From contig JAAFHI010000100.1 in the NCBI GenBank assembly GCA_013298335.1, forward strand, positions 1 to 8,280: 8,280 bases of DNA, in the 5' to 3' direction. Position 1 is the stretch's first letter. Each line of letters begins with the position of its first letter. The DNA comes from Actinomycetota bacterium. GTDB taxonomy: Bacteria > Acidobacteriota > Blastocatellia > Chloracidobacteriales > Chloracidobacteriaceae. This document shows, one piece after another, positions 1 to 5,906 of this stretch. The notes under the pieces were generated by a model. That model did not search any database, was not told the origin of the DNA, and saw only the letters and a program-made list of their open reading frames with translations. Both the position numbers and the translations under genes were made by a program.

Positions 1-34
1 CGGACGTCGTCGTCTCTTCTTCTGAAAAAGTCAT
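1..34 (-). CDS. 5' end of an unidentified gene, cut by the window edge
   Basis: An ATG at 34-32 on the minus strand opens a frame that stays open to the window edge and encodes MTFSEEETTTS. A GAGG Shine-Dalgarno-like stretch lies five bases upstream (43-40). The start is 11 bases after the stop of the DUF6916-like gene, which is typical operon spacing. Eleven residues, acidic and then threonine-rich, are too few to name a family. It is probably the third gene of the lipase / DUF6916-like transcription unit. The call rests on start, SD and spacing only. Confidence 0.45.
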   Translation of the reverse strand, partial: MTFSEEETTTS

Positions 35-45
35 CCGTTCCTCGC

Positions 46-381
46 TTACGCGGATTCGATGAGTCGGTTGAAAAAGGCTTCGTATTCGAACCCGTCGCCG
101 GTTTTTCCGATGGGGACGAGGAACAGTTCGGTTTCGCCGAGTTCGGGATGGGCCACGAGGTAGGTCGCCTGTTGAATGAAGTGGTCGCCGGGGCCGCTGA
201 AATGAAGCGCGAATTGCCGCTGGTGCGCGGAGCGGCTGACTTCGGTGGCCGAGACGAGACGGATGGAAACGGTGTGTTCAGGATCAATCCAGCATACAAA
301 ATCCGTTCCCTGGTGCGGAAGGAATGATTCGAGATCGAGAGGGTCCATGGGGCTTTCGGTATCGGTTTCGAGGCGGTTCAT
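46..381 (-). CDS. DUF6916-like small protein
   Basis: This encodes 111 residues with no signal peptide or membrane segment. Residues from about 20 to the end carry the pattern I associate with DUF6916: an early FLPHQGTDF element, then FALHFSGPG, a TYLVAHPELG strand, ELFLVPIGK and a closing YEAFFNRL. The function of the family is not known to me. The same pattern (LG...LFLVP.G......FN) recurs in the Tat-exported protein at 1951-2418, so the two are probably paralogues. It lies 80 bases downstream of the lipase on the same strand and is likely co-transcribed with it. The start at 381 has no clear SD. A second in-frame ATG at 348 would remove 11 acidic residues and is equally possible. The coding call is solid and the family name is from memory of the pattern. 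Confidence 0.8.
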   Translation of the reverse strand: MNRLETDTESPMDPLDLESFLPHQGTDFVCWIDPEHTVSIRLVSATEVSRSAHQRQFALHFSGPGDHFIQQATYLVAHPELGETELFLVPIGKTGDGFEYEAFFNRLIESA

Positions 382-424
382 CGGGAGACGTCCCGCGCGG
401 GTGGATCATCGCGGAACATCTCCC

Positions 425-460
425 GGTTTGATGGGGATGGCAGGTTTGATGGGGATGGCA
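425..460. repeat. two perfect tandem copies of an 18-bp unit
   Basis: The unit GGTTTGATGGGGATGGCA occurs at 425-442 and again, identical, at 443-460. The pair begins one base past the lipase stop codon (464-462 on the minus strand) and fills half of the spacer before the DUF6916-like gene. It contains no internal palindrome that would make a terminator. It may be a copy-number-variable tandem repeat. Confidence 0.85.
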
Positions 461-461
461 A

Positions 462-1397
462 TCAGGCGGGCGTCGAGCCGGAACACTGCAACGTGGGACA
501 GACTCCGGACATGTAGCCGCTGCCGCAGGCAGTCGAATGGGCCGTCACAAACGCCCCGAAATTCAGGATGAGAATCTGGCCGATGATTTCAGTGGCTCGT
601 TCGACCGTGAGGATGGCGGTGTTCTGAACAACCGTCCGATCCTTCTGGATATAGTAGTAGGTCGTGTCCAGCGCCGAGTAGTCCCAATTCGCCCCATCCT
701 GAAGAAAATTTTTGACCGATTGGGGAACGTCGGGAATTGCCGCCAGCACCTCGAAGAATCCCGGCGTCGGCGGAAGGAACGGGATGATGTCGAGGTAATT
801 CTCGTAGGGCGTCACGGGAATGGTCGCGAGCGGAAAATTCGACGCGAAGGTCGCGTCCCCGGCGTGCGGCGCGGCGAACGTGTATACCGCGGTCGGGACC
901 GGCAACCCCGTGTTCGGCGTGAAGTACAGACACGCGGCGGCGATGACGGCCAGAGCGCCGCCCTTGCTGTGCCCCGTGATGTAGAGCCGGGCGCCCGGAT
1001 TCGCCGCGGCCATGGTCTGAACCGCCTGGGTGATGTCCGACCAGATGGAATTGAGGTCGTCCCAGAAGCCGCTGTGAACCATTCCCGGAATATCCGGAAC
1101 GGTTTCCGGTTCCGCCATAAAATCATGCGCCCAGTCGCAGACGGACTGCTCGTTCTCGCCCGTGCTGAGCGTTCCGCGAAAGGCGATGAGAATGCCGTCG
1201 GTGTTCACACCGACCAGGCAGGCGTTGATGTTTGCGTCGGACTGGCCGGAGTTGATCGGAATCGGGTATCCGGCGTTCCAGCCGACGGCGTCGTTGAAGT
1301 ATTCGGGTGGCGAGTATTGTCCGGTTGTCGAGTTGATGCTGTAGGCACAGTGGGCGGCGGCCAGAAGGCGACAGTCAATCGTGGCGGCGGCGGGCAT
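462..1397 (-). CDS. class 3 lipase-like alpha/beta hydrolase
   Basis: This encodes a 311-residue protein of the lipase class 3 type, predicted to hydrolyse an ester bond in a lipid or similar substrate. The nucleophile elbow is GHSKGGALA, with Ser144. Asp203 in YLDIIPFLPP and His287 in VTAHS are the likely remaining triad members, in the order and spacing expected. IAFRGT at 71-76 is the conserved strand before the lid, and HSGF at 108-111 also fits the family. The N-terminus starts directly in the domain, with no signal peptide. There are eight cysteines, three of them in the last 21 residues. The start at 1397 has a good SD (TGAGGA, 1410-1405, seven bases away). It heads the unit with the DUF6916-like gene. 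The substrate cannot be read from the sequence. Confidence 0.88.
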   Translation of the reverse strand: MPAAATIDCRLLAAAHCAYSINSTTGQYSPPEYFNDAVGWNAGYPIPINSGQSDANINACLVGVNTDGILIAFRGTLSTGENEQSVCDWAHDFMAEPETVPDIPGMVHSGFWDDLNSIWSDITQAVQTMAAANPGARLYITGHSKGGALAVIAAACLYFTPNTGLPVPTAVYTFAAPHAGDATFASNFPLATIPVTPYENYLDIIPFLPPTPGFFEVLAAIPDVPQSVKNFLQDGANWDYSALDTTYYYIQKDRTVVQNTAILTVERATEIIGQILILNFGAFVTAHSTACGSGYMSGVCPTLQCSGSTPA

Positions 1398-1950
1398 AGT
1401 CAGGTCCTCATGGAGTTTGAAACTCCCGGAAGGCTGTCGTTGAAAATCGGGTTGAATGATCGAGGTGAAACAATCGGCTGGACAACGAAGGAACGAAGGC
1501 TCCCGCCGGCTCTTTCGAACAGGCGGAGTTCGCGGCCATCGTTCTTTCGCTGGTAACGATAAAATGTGGCGAACCGGGAAATTGGTACGCAGTGGCGGAA
1601 AAATATTTCAGTATTTTTTGTAATGTCGGCGTACTGAAGGGTTTTTAGGGTTGAGAGGGTGTCGGGTGTATGTGTTTCTGCTGATTCGGCACGGGTCGAA
1701 GGCCGGAAACAGGGTTTGTGGCGTACCGCGCTCGCGAGCCGGTTTTCAGGTCCGGTCGGTGCAACCGCCGGATGGGTATTCCAAACGGAACTTTTGGGAA
1801 ATGGGACGTGGGTGACGGCAAAGCGACGCCATCGGTGCGGAAAGACCCGTCGACAAATTCGCGATTGAGTCAGGTTTCAGGTTGTCCGGCCCGGTTTGAG
1901 GAGTGTAGTTTGGGAATACTGCAATAACCTCATGAAACATAGGTTCAATC
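1398..1950. other. 553-base stretch between divergent genes, no gene seen
   Basis: This is the shared upstream region of the lipase (minus) and the Tat-exported protein (plus), so both promoters should lie here. I see no convincing -35/-10 pair. The short open frames within it lack start context and family resemblance. There is an A/T-rich patch at about 1598-1620 in otherwise GC-rich DNA. It includes a 7-bp inverted repeat (TTCAGTA at 1607-1613, TACTGAA at 1632-1638) followed on the plus strand by GGGTTTTTAGGG. That could be a weak hairpin terminator or an operator, but the evidence is thin. Confidence 0.5.
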
Positions 1951-2418
1951 ATGAAGAAGACGTCCGACCGCCGGTCCTTTCTGAAAACCGGTGCGGCCTT
2001 CGCCGCCGCCACCGTCGTTTTGTCCACTGACTCCGTTTCCGCACTCGCGGCGCAATTTGCCACCGGGCCCGGTTTGCTGACGGCGTCCAAATTCGAGGCT
2101 TCAGCCGATAAACCCTTTTATGTCTTCACCGACTCCGGTCGGCTCGCCGCCACCGTCGCCGAAGTCAGGTCCCTGCCGATTTCAACCTTCGAACGGCTTC
2201 CGAAAACCATTCGGCGGGAAGCCTTTGAAGTACGGATCGCCTTCGACGGCGATGCGCTGCCCCAGGGAACCTACGATTGCGCCTCCGCCGATCTGGGCGG
2301 GTTCCAGCTTTTCCTCGTCCCAACCGGCCAGCCCGACGCCGACGGACGCCAAAACGTCATCGCCACCTTCAACCACTACCTGCCGAACAATCGTCGCGCC
2401 CGGCTCGCGGAAGGATGA
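1951..2418 (+). CDS. Tat-exported protein with DUF6916-like C-terminal half
   Basis: This encodes 155 residues. The N-terminus carries a twin-arginine signal, RRSFLKTG at residues 7-14, followed by an Ala/Val-rich stretch to about residue 34 (SVSALAAQ). This indicates export of a folded protein by the Tat pathway. Residues from about 90 on (EAFEVRIAFDG, then TYDCASADLGG, LFLVPTG, ATFNHY) follow the same strand pattern as the protein at 46-381. I infer an exported paralogue of that cytoplasmic-looking protein. Its function is unknown. No strong SD precedes the ATG, but the Tat motif only fits this start. The last two codons and stop (GAA GGA TGA) coincide with a copy of the ATGAAGG-type heptamer that follows. 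It converges with the GNAT gene. Confidence 0.82.
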   Translation: MKKTSDRRSFLKTGAAFAAATVVLSTDSVSALAAQFATGPGLLTASKFEASADKPFYVFTDSGRLAATVAEVRSLPISTFERLPKTIRREAFEVRIAFDGDALPQGTYDCASADLGGFQLFLVPTGQPDADGRQNVIATFNHYLPNNRRARLAEG

Positions 2419-2459
2419 AAAGGAAAGGATGAAGGATGAAGGCGGAAGGATGAAAAAAA
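2411..2459 (+). repeat. degenerate ATGAAGG heptamer block, first arm
   Basis: Imperfect copies of the heptamer read ATGAAGG on the plus strand at 2411-2418, 2424-2442 and 2444-2459, ending in a run of A. The first copy supplies the stop codon of the Tat-exported protein gene. This block is inverted relative to the larger perfect array at 2513-2614, so transcripts from either side could pair the two blocks across a loop of about 70 bases. Confidence 0.85.
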
Positions 2460-2512
2460 CGGCTGAAACTTGAAAAAACTGATTGACAGAGCAGGCCGAA
2501 AACCGACCATTT

Positions 2513-2614
2513 CCTTCATCCTTCATCCTTCATCCTTCATCCTTCATCCTTCATCCTTCATCCTTCATCCTTCATCCTTCATCCTTCATCCTTCATCCTT
2601 CATCCTTCATCCTT
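2513..2614 (+). repeat. 14 perfect tandem CCTTCAT heptamers
   Basis: The 7-bp unit CCTTCAT repeats 14 times without a mismatch from 2513 to 2610, followed by a partial CCTT. On the minus strand it reads ATGAAGG and contains a TGA that meets every reading frame within 21 bases. The GNAT gene stops inside it at 2595-2593, so the last codons (RMKDEG) are repeat-derived. In the plus direction all frames are open, which yields artefactual translations repeating FILHPSS. A perfect 7-bp array of this length is prone to slippage, so copy number probably varies between strains. Confidence 0.95.
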
Positions 2615-3081
2615 TTCTGCCGCTCCATCTCCACGTACATCCCGTCGCCGCCGATTTCCTCGAATCCGGCGCGTCGATAGAGCCGGATGGCCGGATTCCC
2701 GACCAGTACGCTCAGTCTGACGGGAACGTTGGCCGCATCCGCTTCGGCGGCAAGGTCGGCGAGCAGGCGCGTTCCGATGCCGCCGCCGCGGGCGTCCGTC
2801 AGAAAGGCGATATCCACCAGGCGGAATTCGGTGGCCGTCCGGTTGACGAGCAGACGCCCGACGGGATGTCCGTCAACTTCGACGATTGTGTGATCCGCTT
2901 CCGGGTAGTTCCCCGCATAGGCGCGCCGCTGCATGTCGAACTGCATGTCCAGAAAGGCTTCCGCCTGTGCCTCGTTCCAGCCGAAAGCCGCCACTTCCGC
3001 GCGGCGGGTGTCGGCGTAGAGGCGGCGCAAAAACGCAAGATCGTCAGGGAGTGCGGCCCGGAGATGGATGGAGGGGGGCAT
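2593..3081 (-). CDS. GNAT-family N-acetyltransferase
   Basis: This encodes 162 residues of a single Gcn5-related N-acetyltransferase domain, which moves acetyl from acetyl-CoA to an amine. Motif A is visible as VDIAFLTDARGGGIGTRLL, with the pyrophosphate-binding R98-G-G-G-I-G103. Motif B is NPAIRLYRRAGF at 129-140. The N-terminal IHLRAALPDDLAFLRRLY is the usual first strand and helix. I chose the ATG at 3081 over the GTG three codons upstream (3090) because AAAGGTG lies at ideal spacing for the ATG and overlaps the GTG. The final residues RMKDEG come from the heptamer array, which also provides the stop. The acceptor substrate is unknown. It is convergent with the Tat-exported protein gene. 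Confidence 0.88.
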   Translation of the reverse strand: MPPSIHLRAALPDDLAFLRRLYADTRRAEVAAFGWNEAQAEAFLDMQFDMQRRAYAGNYPEADHTIVEVDGHPVGRLLVNRTATEFRLVDIAFLTDARGGGIGTRLLADLAAEADAANVPVRLSVLVGNPAIRLYRRAGFEEIGGDGMYVEMERQKRMKDEG

Positions 3082-3087
3082 CGGATA

Positions 3088-3092
3088 CACCT
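3088..3092 (-). promoter_or_regulatory. ribosome binding site deciding the GNAT start
   Basis: AGGTG, within AAAGGTG on the minus strand, lies six bases before the ATG at 3081 and includes the alternative GTG codon at 3090. This favours ATG 3081 as the true start. Confidence 0.55.
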
Positions 3093-3111
3093 TTCTTTGA
3101 GGAAATTTTCC

Positions 3112-3151
3112 ACCTGAAAAGAGAAGGGGCGCACCCCGGTGAGCGCGCCCC
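3112..3151 (-). terminator. intrinsic terminator after the desaturase gene
   Basis: GGGGCGC (3126-3132) and GCGCCCC (3145-3151) form a perfect 7-bp GC-rich stem with a 12-base loop. On the minus strand the stem is followed by TTCTCTTTTC. It starts 23 bases past the desaturase stop, which fits a Rho-independent terminator closing the right-hand gene run. The T tract is interrupted, so strength is uncertain. Confidence 0.65.
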
Positions 3152-3174
3152 GCATTGTCTGGAAGACGAAGCCG

Positions 3175-4599
3175 TTACCTTCCGGCGGCCTGTCCGCGAT
3201 GGGTTTCGAGCAGCGCCCGCGCCGCGCGGCGACCGCTGGAGACCGCGCCCTCCATGCTGTCGTAGAACCGCTGCTGCGTGTAGCCGCCCGCAAGGAAGAA
3301 GTTCGGGACCGGCGTTTTCTGCGTCGGGCGGTACTTGTCGATGCCCGGCTTGGTCGCAAAGACCGACTGCGGCACGCGCACGACCGCCGATTTCGTGATC
3401 TTCGCCTTCGGCGCGCTGTTCGGGAAACACGACTGCACGTTGTCCCACACGCGGGCCACGATTTCCTCGTCGCTCAGGTGCATCAGGTTCTTCGCGGGCG
3501 CGACGACGAACTCCAGCCGCGACCGGCGCTGGGCCATTTCGGCCTTCTGGTCGAGGAAGTAGTCGGGCGTCGTGTTGCCGAAGTCGGCGTAGACCGGAAT
3601 GATGCCGTCCGGACAGAAGAGAATGTTGTCGATGAACGTCACCTGCCGGTCGAGCCACATCTGGACCGTGATGACCGGCACGCCCTCGAACTTGTCGAGA
3701 TCGCCGAAAAACGGGTTTTCCTTGAGTTCCGACGGCAGTACCCGCTGGAGTTTGTGGATCGGCAGCGCCGTCATGTAGTAATCGCCGGTCACCCGCTCGC
3801 CGTCCATCAGTTCGATGCCGGAAATGTTCTTCCGCTCGTCGAGCAGCAGCGTCTTCACGTTGCAGCCGGTCCGGATTTTGCCGCCGTTCTTCACGATGTA
3901 GTCGCAGAGCGGTCCGGTCAGGTGCTCCTGGGGCGATCCCTTGAGGAAGCCCATCTTCGAGGCGTCCGGCTCGCGCAGGAAGGTCCCCGCCACGTCGAGC
4001 ACGACCTTCGCCGAAATTTCCTCCGGCGGCATGAATTTCAGCGACAGCGTCATCGGCAGGAACATCTTCTTGAGCATCTTTTCATTGATGCCCCAGCGCT
4101 GGTGCCATTCCTGATAGGTGTAGTTGTCCTGCTCGGCATAGTACTTCTCCGACCCGAACAGCATCGGGAACAGCGATTTGCCGAGCGTGAGCTTTTCGCC
4201 AAGGCCGAAATACTTGTTTTCGAACACGGCGGGCATGAGATGGAGCGGGGAAGGGAGCTTGGTCGTCCGGAAGCTGAAGCGTTCGCCCTTGTCGAGCGTG
4301 TAGGTCAGCTTGTGCTCCTTCCAGAGAATCCGGTTGTAGGTCCCGAGTTCCCGCATCAGTTCGTAAATCTCGACGTAGGCCCCGAAAAAGACATGCAGCC
4401 CGGTCTCGATCCAGTCGCCGTCCTTGTCGCGCCACGACGAAACCTTGCCGCCCAGAATCGGGCGCTGTTCGAGCAGTTCGACTTCGAATCCGTTGTCGAC
4501 GAGTGTTTTCGCCGCGGCGAGACCGGCCAGTCCGCCGCCGCAGATGACCACGCGGGAAGGCCCGCCGTGGGTCGGTTTGAGTGCAGTCGCAGCCGTCAT
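3175..4599 (-). CDS. plant/cyanobacterial-type (CrtP/CrtQ-like) carotenoid desaturase
   Basis: This encodes a 474-residue FAD-dependent oxidoreductase of the family that introduces double bonds into phytoene or zeta-carotene. The Rossmann site is VVICGGGLAGLAAAK (GGGLAG, 21-26), with acidic E44 ending the second strand and LGGKVSSW at 49-56. GLHVFFGAY is the signature of plant-type desaturases and not of CrtI. The C-terminal FAD motif is FLAGGYTQQ (435-443), followed by DSMEGAVSSG. Parts read like phytoene desaturase (GDWIETGLH, WKEH) and parts like zeta-carotene desaturase (LKGSP..HLTGP, RPTQKTPVPNFFLAG), so I do not assign crtP or crtQ. The usual AGDYT/AGSYT is AGGYT here. No other crt gene is in the window. 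The SD is weak: AAGG lies 12 bases from the ATG. Family call is high; exact substrate is open. Confidence 0.85.
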   Translation of the reverse strand: MTAATALKPTHGGPSRVVICGGGLAGLAAAKTLVDNGFEVELLEQRPILGGKVSSWRDKDGDWIETGLHVFFGAYVEIYELMRELGTYNRILWKEHKLTYTLDKGERFSFRTTKLPSPLHLMPAVFENKYFGLGEKLTLGKSLFPMLFGSEKYYAEQDNYTYQEWHQRWGINEKMLKKMFLPMTLSLKFMPPEEISAKVVLDVAGTFLREPDASKMGFLKGSPQEHLTGPLCDYIVKNGGKIRTGCNVKTLLLDERKNISGIELMDGERVTGDYYMTALPIHKLQRVLPSELKENPFFGDLDKFEGVPVITVQMWLDRQVTFIDNILFCPDGIIPVYADFGNTTPDYFLDQKAEMAQRRSRLEFVVAPAKNLMHLSDEEIVARVWDNVQSCFPNSAPKAKITKSAVVRVPQSVFATKPGIDKYRPTQKTPVPNFFLAGGYTQQRFYDSMEGAVSSGRRAARALLETHRGQAAGR

Positions 4600-4734
4600 G
4601 AGTGTGTAAAACCTTCAAAGAGAAATTGGCATAGGGGATGCCATTGGGAGAGGAAACCGCACCGTAGCATTTTCAATATCCATTTGTAATGTGCGGTAGG
4701 CGACGTTCCCACCGTTCCCGACTCTGCCAAACCA

Positions 4735-4861
4735 CCCGGCCCTCAAGGACCGGGCTATTCGAAAGCAAGCCCCGTGAACGGGGCTAAAATACTGAAAAAT
4801 AGATTCTTAGCCCCGTTTACGGGGCTTGAAGCGGGTAGCCCTGTCCTTGAGGGCAGGGCTA
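4735..4861. repeat. compound inverted repeat between the dienoyl-CoA reductase and desaturase genes
   Basis: The two arms (about 4735-4787 and 4807-4861) are imperfect reverse complements around a 19-base A/T-rich centre. Each arm holds two smaller palindromes: an AGCCCCG....CGGGGCT hairpin (4769-4785, 4809-4826) and an outer one of type TAGCCCTGTCCTTGAGGGC (4836-4861, with a diverged mate at 4735-4757). The last three bases, 4859-4861, are the TAG stop of the dienoyl-CoA reductase gene. The remaining spacer, 4600-4734, shows no gene. On the minus strand the inner hairpins lie before T-rich stretches, so the element could end or attenuate transcription. Confidence 0.88.
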
Positions 4862-5710
4862 CTTCCGCATTTTCGAGAACGCCGCCAGCATCTGTTCGCG
4901 GGGCAGTTCGGTGAGGAAATTGAACTCGCCGCCGCTCGTCAGCACTTCGCCGCCGTCGATGGTGAAGACTGCGCCGGTGCAGTAGCTGCTGATGTCGCTC
5001 AGGAGAAACGTCGCGAGATCGGTCAGTTCGCGGTGTTCGCCGTGTCGTTTGAGCGGAATCCGGTTCATCATTTTGGCTTCAAGTTTCGGGTCCGGCATGA
5101 GCCGTTCCCACGCGCCCGGCGTCGGGAACGGTCCCGGCGCAATGCAGTTCAGCCGGATGCCGTAGCAGCCCCACTCCGCCGCGAGCGATTTGGTCATCGC
5201 CTCGATACCCGCCTTCGACGCCGCGCTCGGAATCAGAAACGCGCTCCCGAACTGCGTGTAAGTCGTTGTAATTGAAATGATTGCGCCGTGCTCCTGGCGT
5301 TCGATCCAGCGTTTTCCGACCGCCTGCGTGGCATAAAAGCTGCCGTACAGATTGGTTTTCACGATGGCGTCAAAGCCGTTCGGTGAAAGCTGGTCGGTCG
5401 GCGCGAGGAAGTTCCCGGCGGCGTTGTTGACCAGCCGCGTGACGTTCCCCTGCCGCTTTTCGGCTTCGGCGATGAAGGTTTCCACCGCTTCGACTTCGCG
5501 AATATTCAACTCGATGCCTTCGGCGCGTCCGCCGGCTTCGCGAATCGCCGCGACCGTTTCCGCGAGCGGTTCGGGACGGCGTCCGCCGATGGTCACCGCC
5601 GCGCCGAGTTCGGCGAACCGCATCGCCATCGAGCGCCCGAGGCCGCTGCCGCCGCCGGTCACGACGACGTGGAGATCTTTCAGAATGTCCGGTTGAAAAT
5701 GTTTTTCCAT
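4859..5710 (-). CDS. 2,4-dienoyl-CoA reductase-type SDR
   Basis: This encodes a 283-residue short-chain dehydrogenase. TGGGSGLG at 18-25 is the cofactor loop, and GGRRPEP after the second strand has the arginines expected for NADPH. NNAAGNF at 95-101 and LAAEWG at 176-181 match the mitochondrial/peroxisomal 2,4-dienoyl-CoA reductases closely. The active site follows that subfamily: Tyr151 in SITTTY, Lys166 15 residues later, and Ser162 where classical SDRs have Tyr of YxxxK. The predicted reaction is NADPH-dependent reduction of 2,4-dienoyl-CoA to 3-enoyl-CoA in unsaturated fatty acid breakdown. The ATG at 5710 has GGGAG five bases upstream. The in-frame ATG at 5722 has no SD and abuts a repeat. 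The stop TAG is the terminal trinucleotide of the downstream inverted repeat. Confidence 0.87.
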   Translation of the reverse strand: MEKHFQPDILKDLHVVVTGGGSGLGRSMAMRFAELGAAVTIGGRRPEPLAETVAAIREAGGRAEGIELNIREVEAVETFIAEAEKRQGNVTRLVNNAAGNFLAPTDQLSPNGFDAIVKTNLYGSFYATQAVGKRWIERQEHGAIISITTTYTQFGSAFLIPSAASKAGIEAMTKSLAAEWGCYGIRLNCIAPGPFPTPGAWERLMPDPKLEAKMMNRIPLKRHGEHRELTDLATFLLSDISSYCTGAVFTIDGGEVLTSGGEFNFLTELPREQMLAAFSKMRK

Positions 5711-5715
5711 GACTG

Positions 5716-5720
5716 CTCCC
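5716..5720 (-). promoter_or_regulatory. ribosome binding site deciding the dienoyl-CoA reductase start
   Basis: GGGAG on the minus strand is separated by five bases (CAGTC) from the ATG at 5710. It lies inside the codons that would follow the alternative ATG at 5722, so it supports the downstream start. Confidence 0.6.
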
Positions 5721-5724
5721 ATGC

Positions 5725-5760
5725 GTTCAGAGTCACCCGCTTCAGCGGGGAAGTTCTTTC
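5725..5760 (-). repeat. single diverged arm of the 6895-6964 repeat
   Basis: The 36 bases match 6893-6928 with five mismatches, including the CCCGCTT..AGCGGG hairpin core. No inverted partner is present here. Its edge is 14 bases before the dienoyl-CoA reductase start, almost the same place as the related arm before the start of the SDR gene at 6875 (17 bases). Confidence 0.8.
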
Positions 5761-5780
5761 AAACAAACCACTTAAAGAGA

Positions 5781-5877
5781 ATTTTCACCACAGAGCCCCA
5801 GAGGTAACACAGAGGACCACAGAGTTTTTCACCTCTCCGTGAATCTCTGTGCTTGCTCTGTGTCTCCGTGGTGAAAA
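5781..5877. repeat. imperfect inverted repeat of about 44 bp arms built on CACAGAG
   Basis: The left arm, 5781-5824, begins TTTTCACCACAGAG and repeats CACAGAG-like blocks. The right arm, 5833-5877, is its imperfect reverse complement and ends CTCCGTGGTGAAAAC. Only about eight bases lie between the arms. The element sits between the stop of the SDR gene (5907) and the single repeat arm ahead of the dienoyl-CoA reductase gene. There is no coding content. It resembles a small non-autonomous inverted-repeat (MITE-like) element. Confidence 0.85.
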
Positions 5878-5906
5878 CAAACGGTACCAATCTCCCGCAG
5901 GCCGAT

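Noticed and set aside
537..1556. 339-codon plus-strand open frame over the lipase
   Set aside because: Arg/Val-rich low-information translation antisense to a lipase with intact Ser-Asp-His motifs.
1659..1927. Two overlapping 69-codon plus-strand frames in the gene-free stretch
   Set aside because: No SD, no family resemblance, atypical composition, and they overlap each other in different frames.
2513..2614. CRISPR array
   Set aside because: The units are 7 bp, contiguous, with no spacers and no cas genes nearby.
3082..3090. GTG start for the GNAT gene at 3090
   Set aside because: The best SD overlaps this codon and is correctly placed for the ATG at 3081.
2470..3117. Plus-strand open frame whose translation begins with repeats of FILHPSS
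   Set aside because: The start is the heptamer array, which is open in all plus frames, and the rest is antisense to the well-supported GNAT gene.
3139..4689. 516-codon plus-strand open frame, longer than the gene opposite
   Set aside because: It is a GC-driven shadow of the desaturase gene, whose minus-strand protein has clear FAD and family motifs; the plus translation is Arg/His-rich with no recognisable domain.
5781..5877. Possible small RNA gene
   Set aside because: Strong pairing potential, but no promoter or defined terminator is visible; an inverted-repeat element explains it better.
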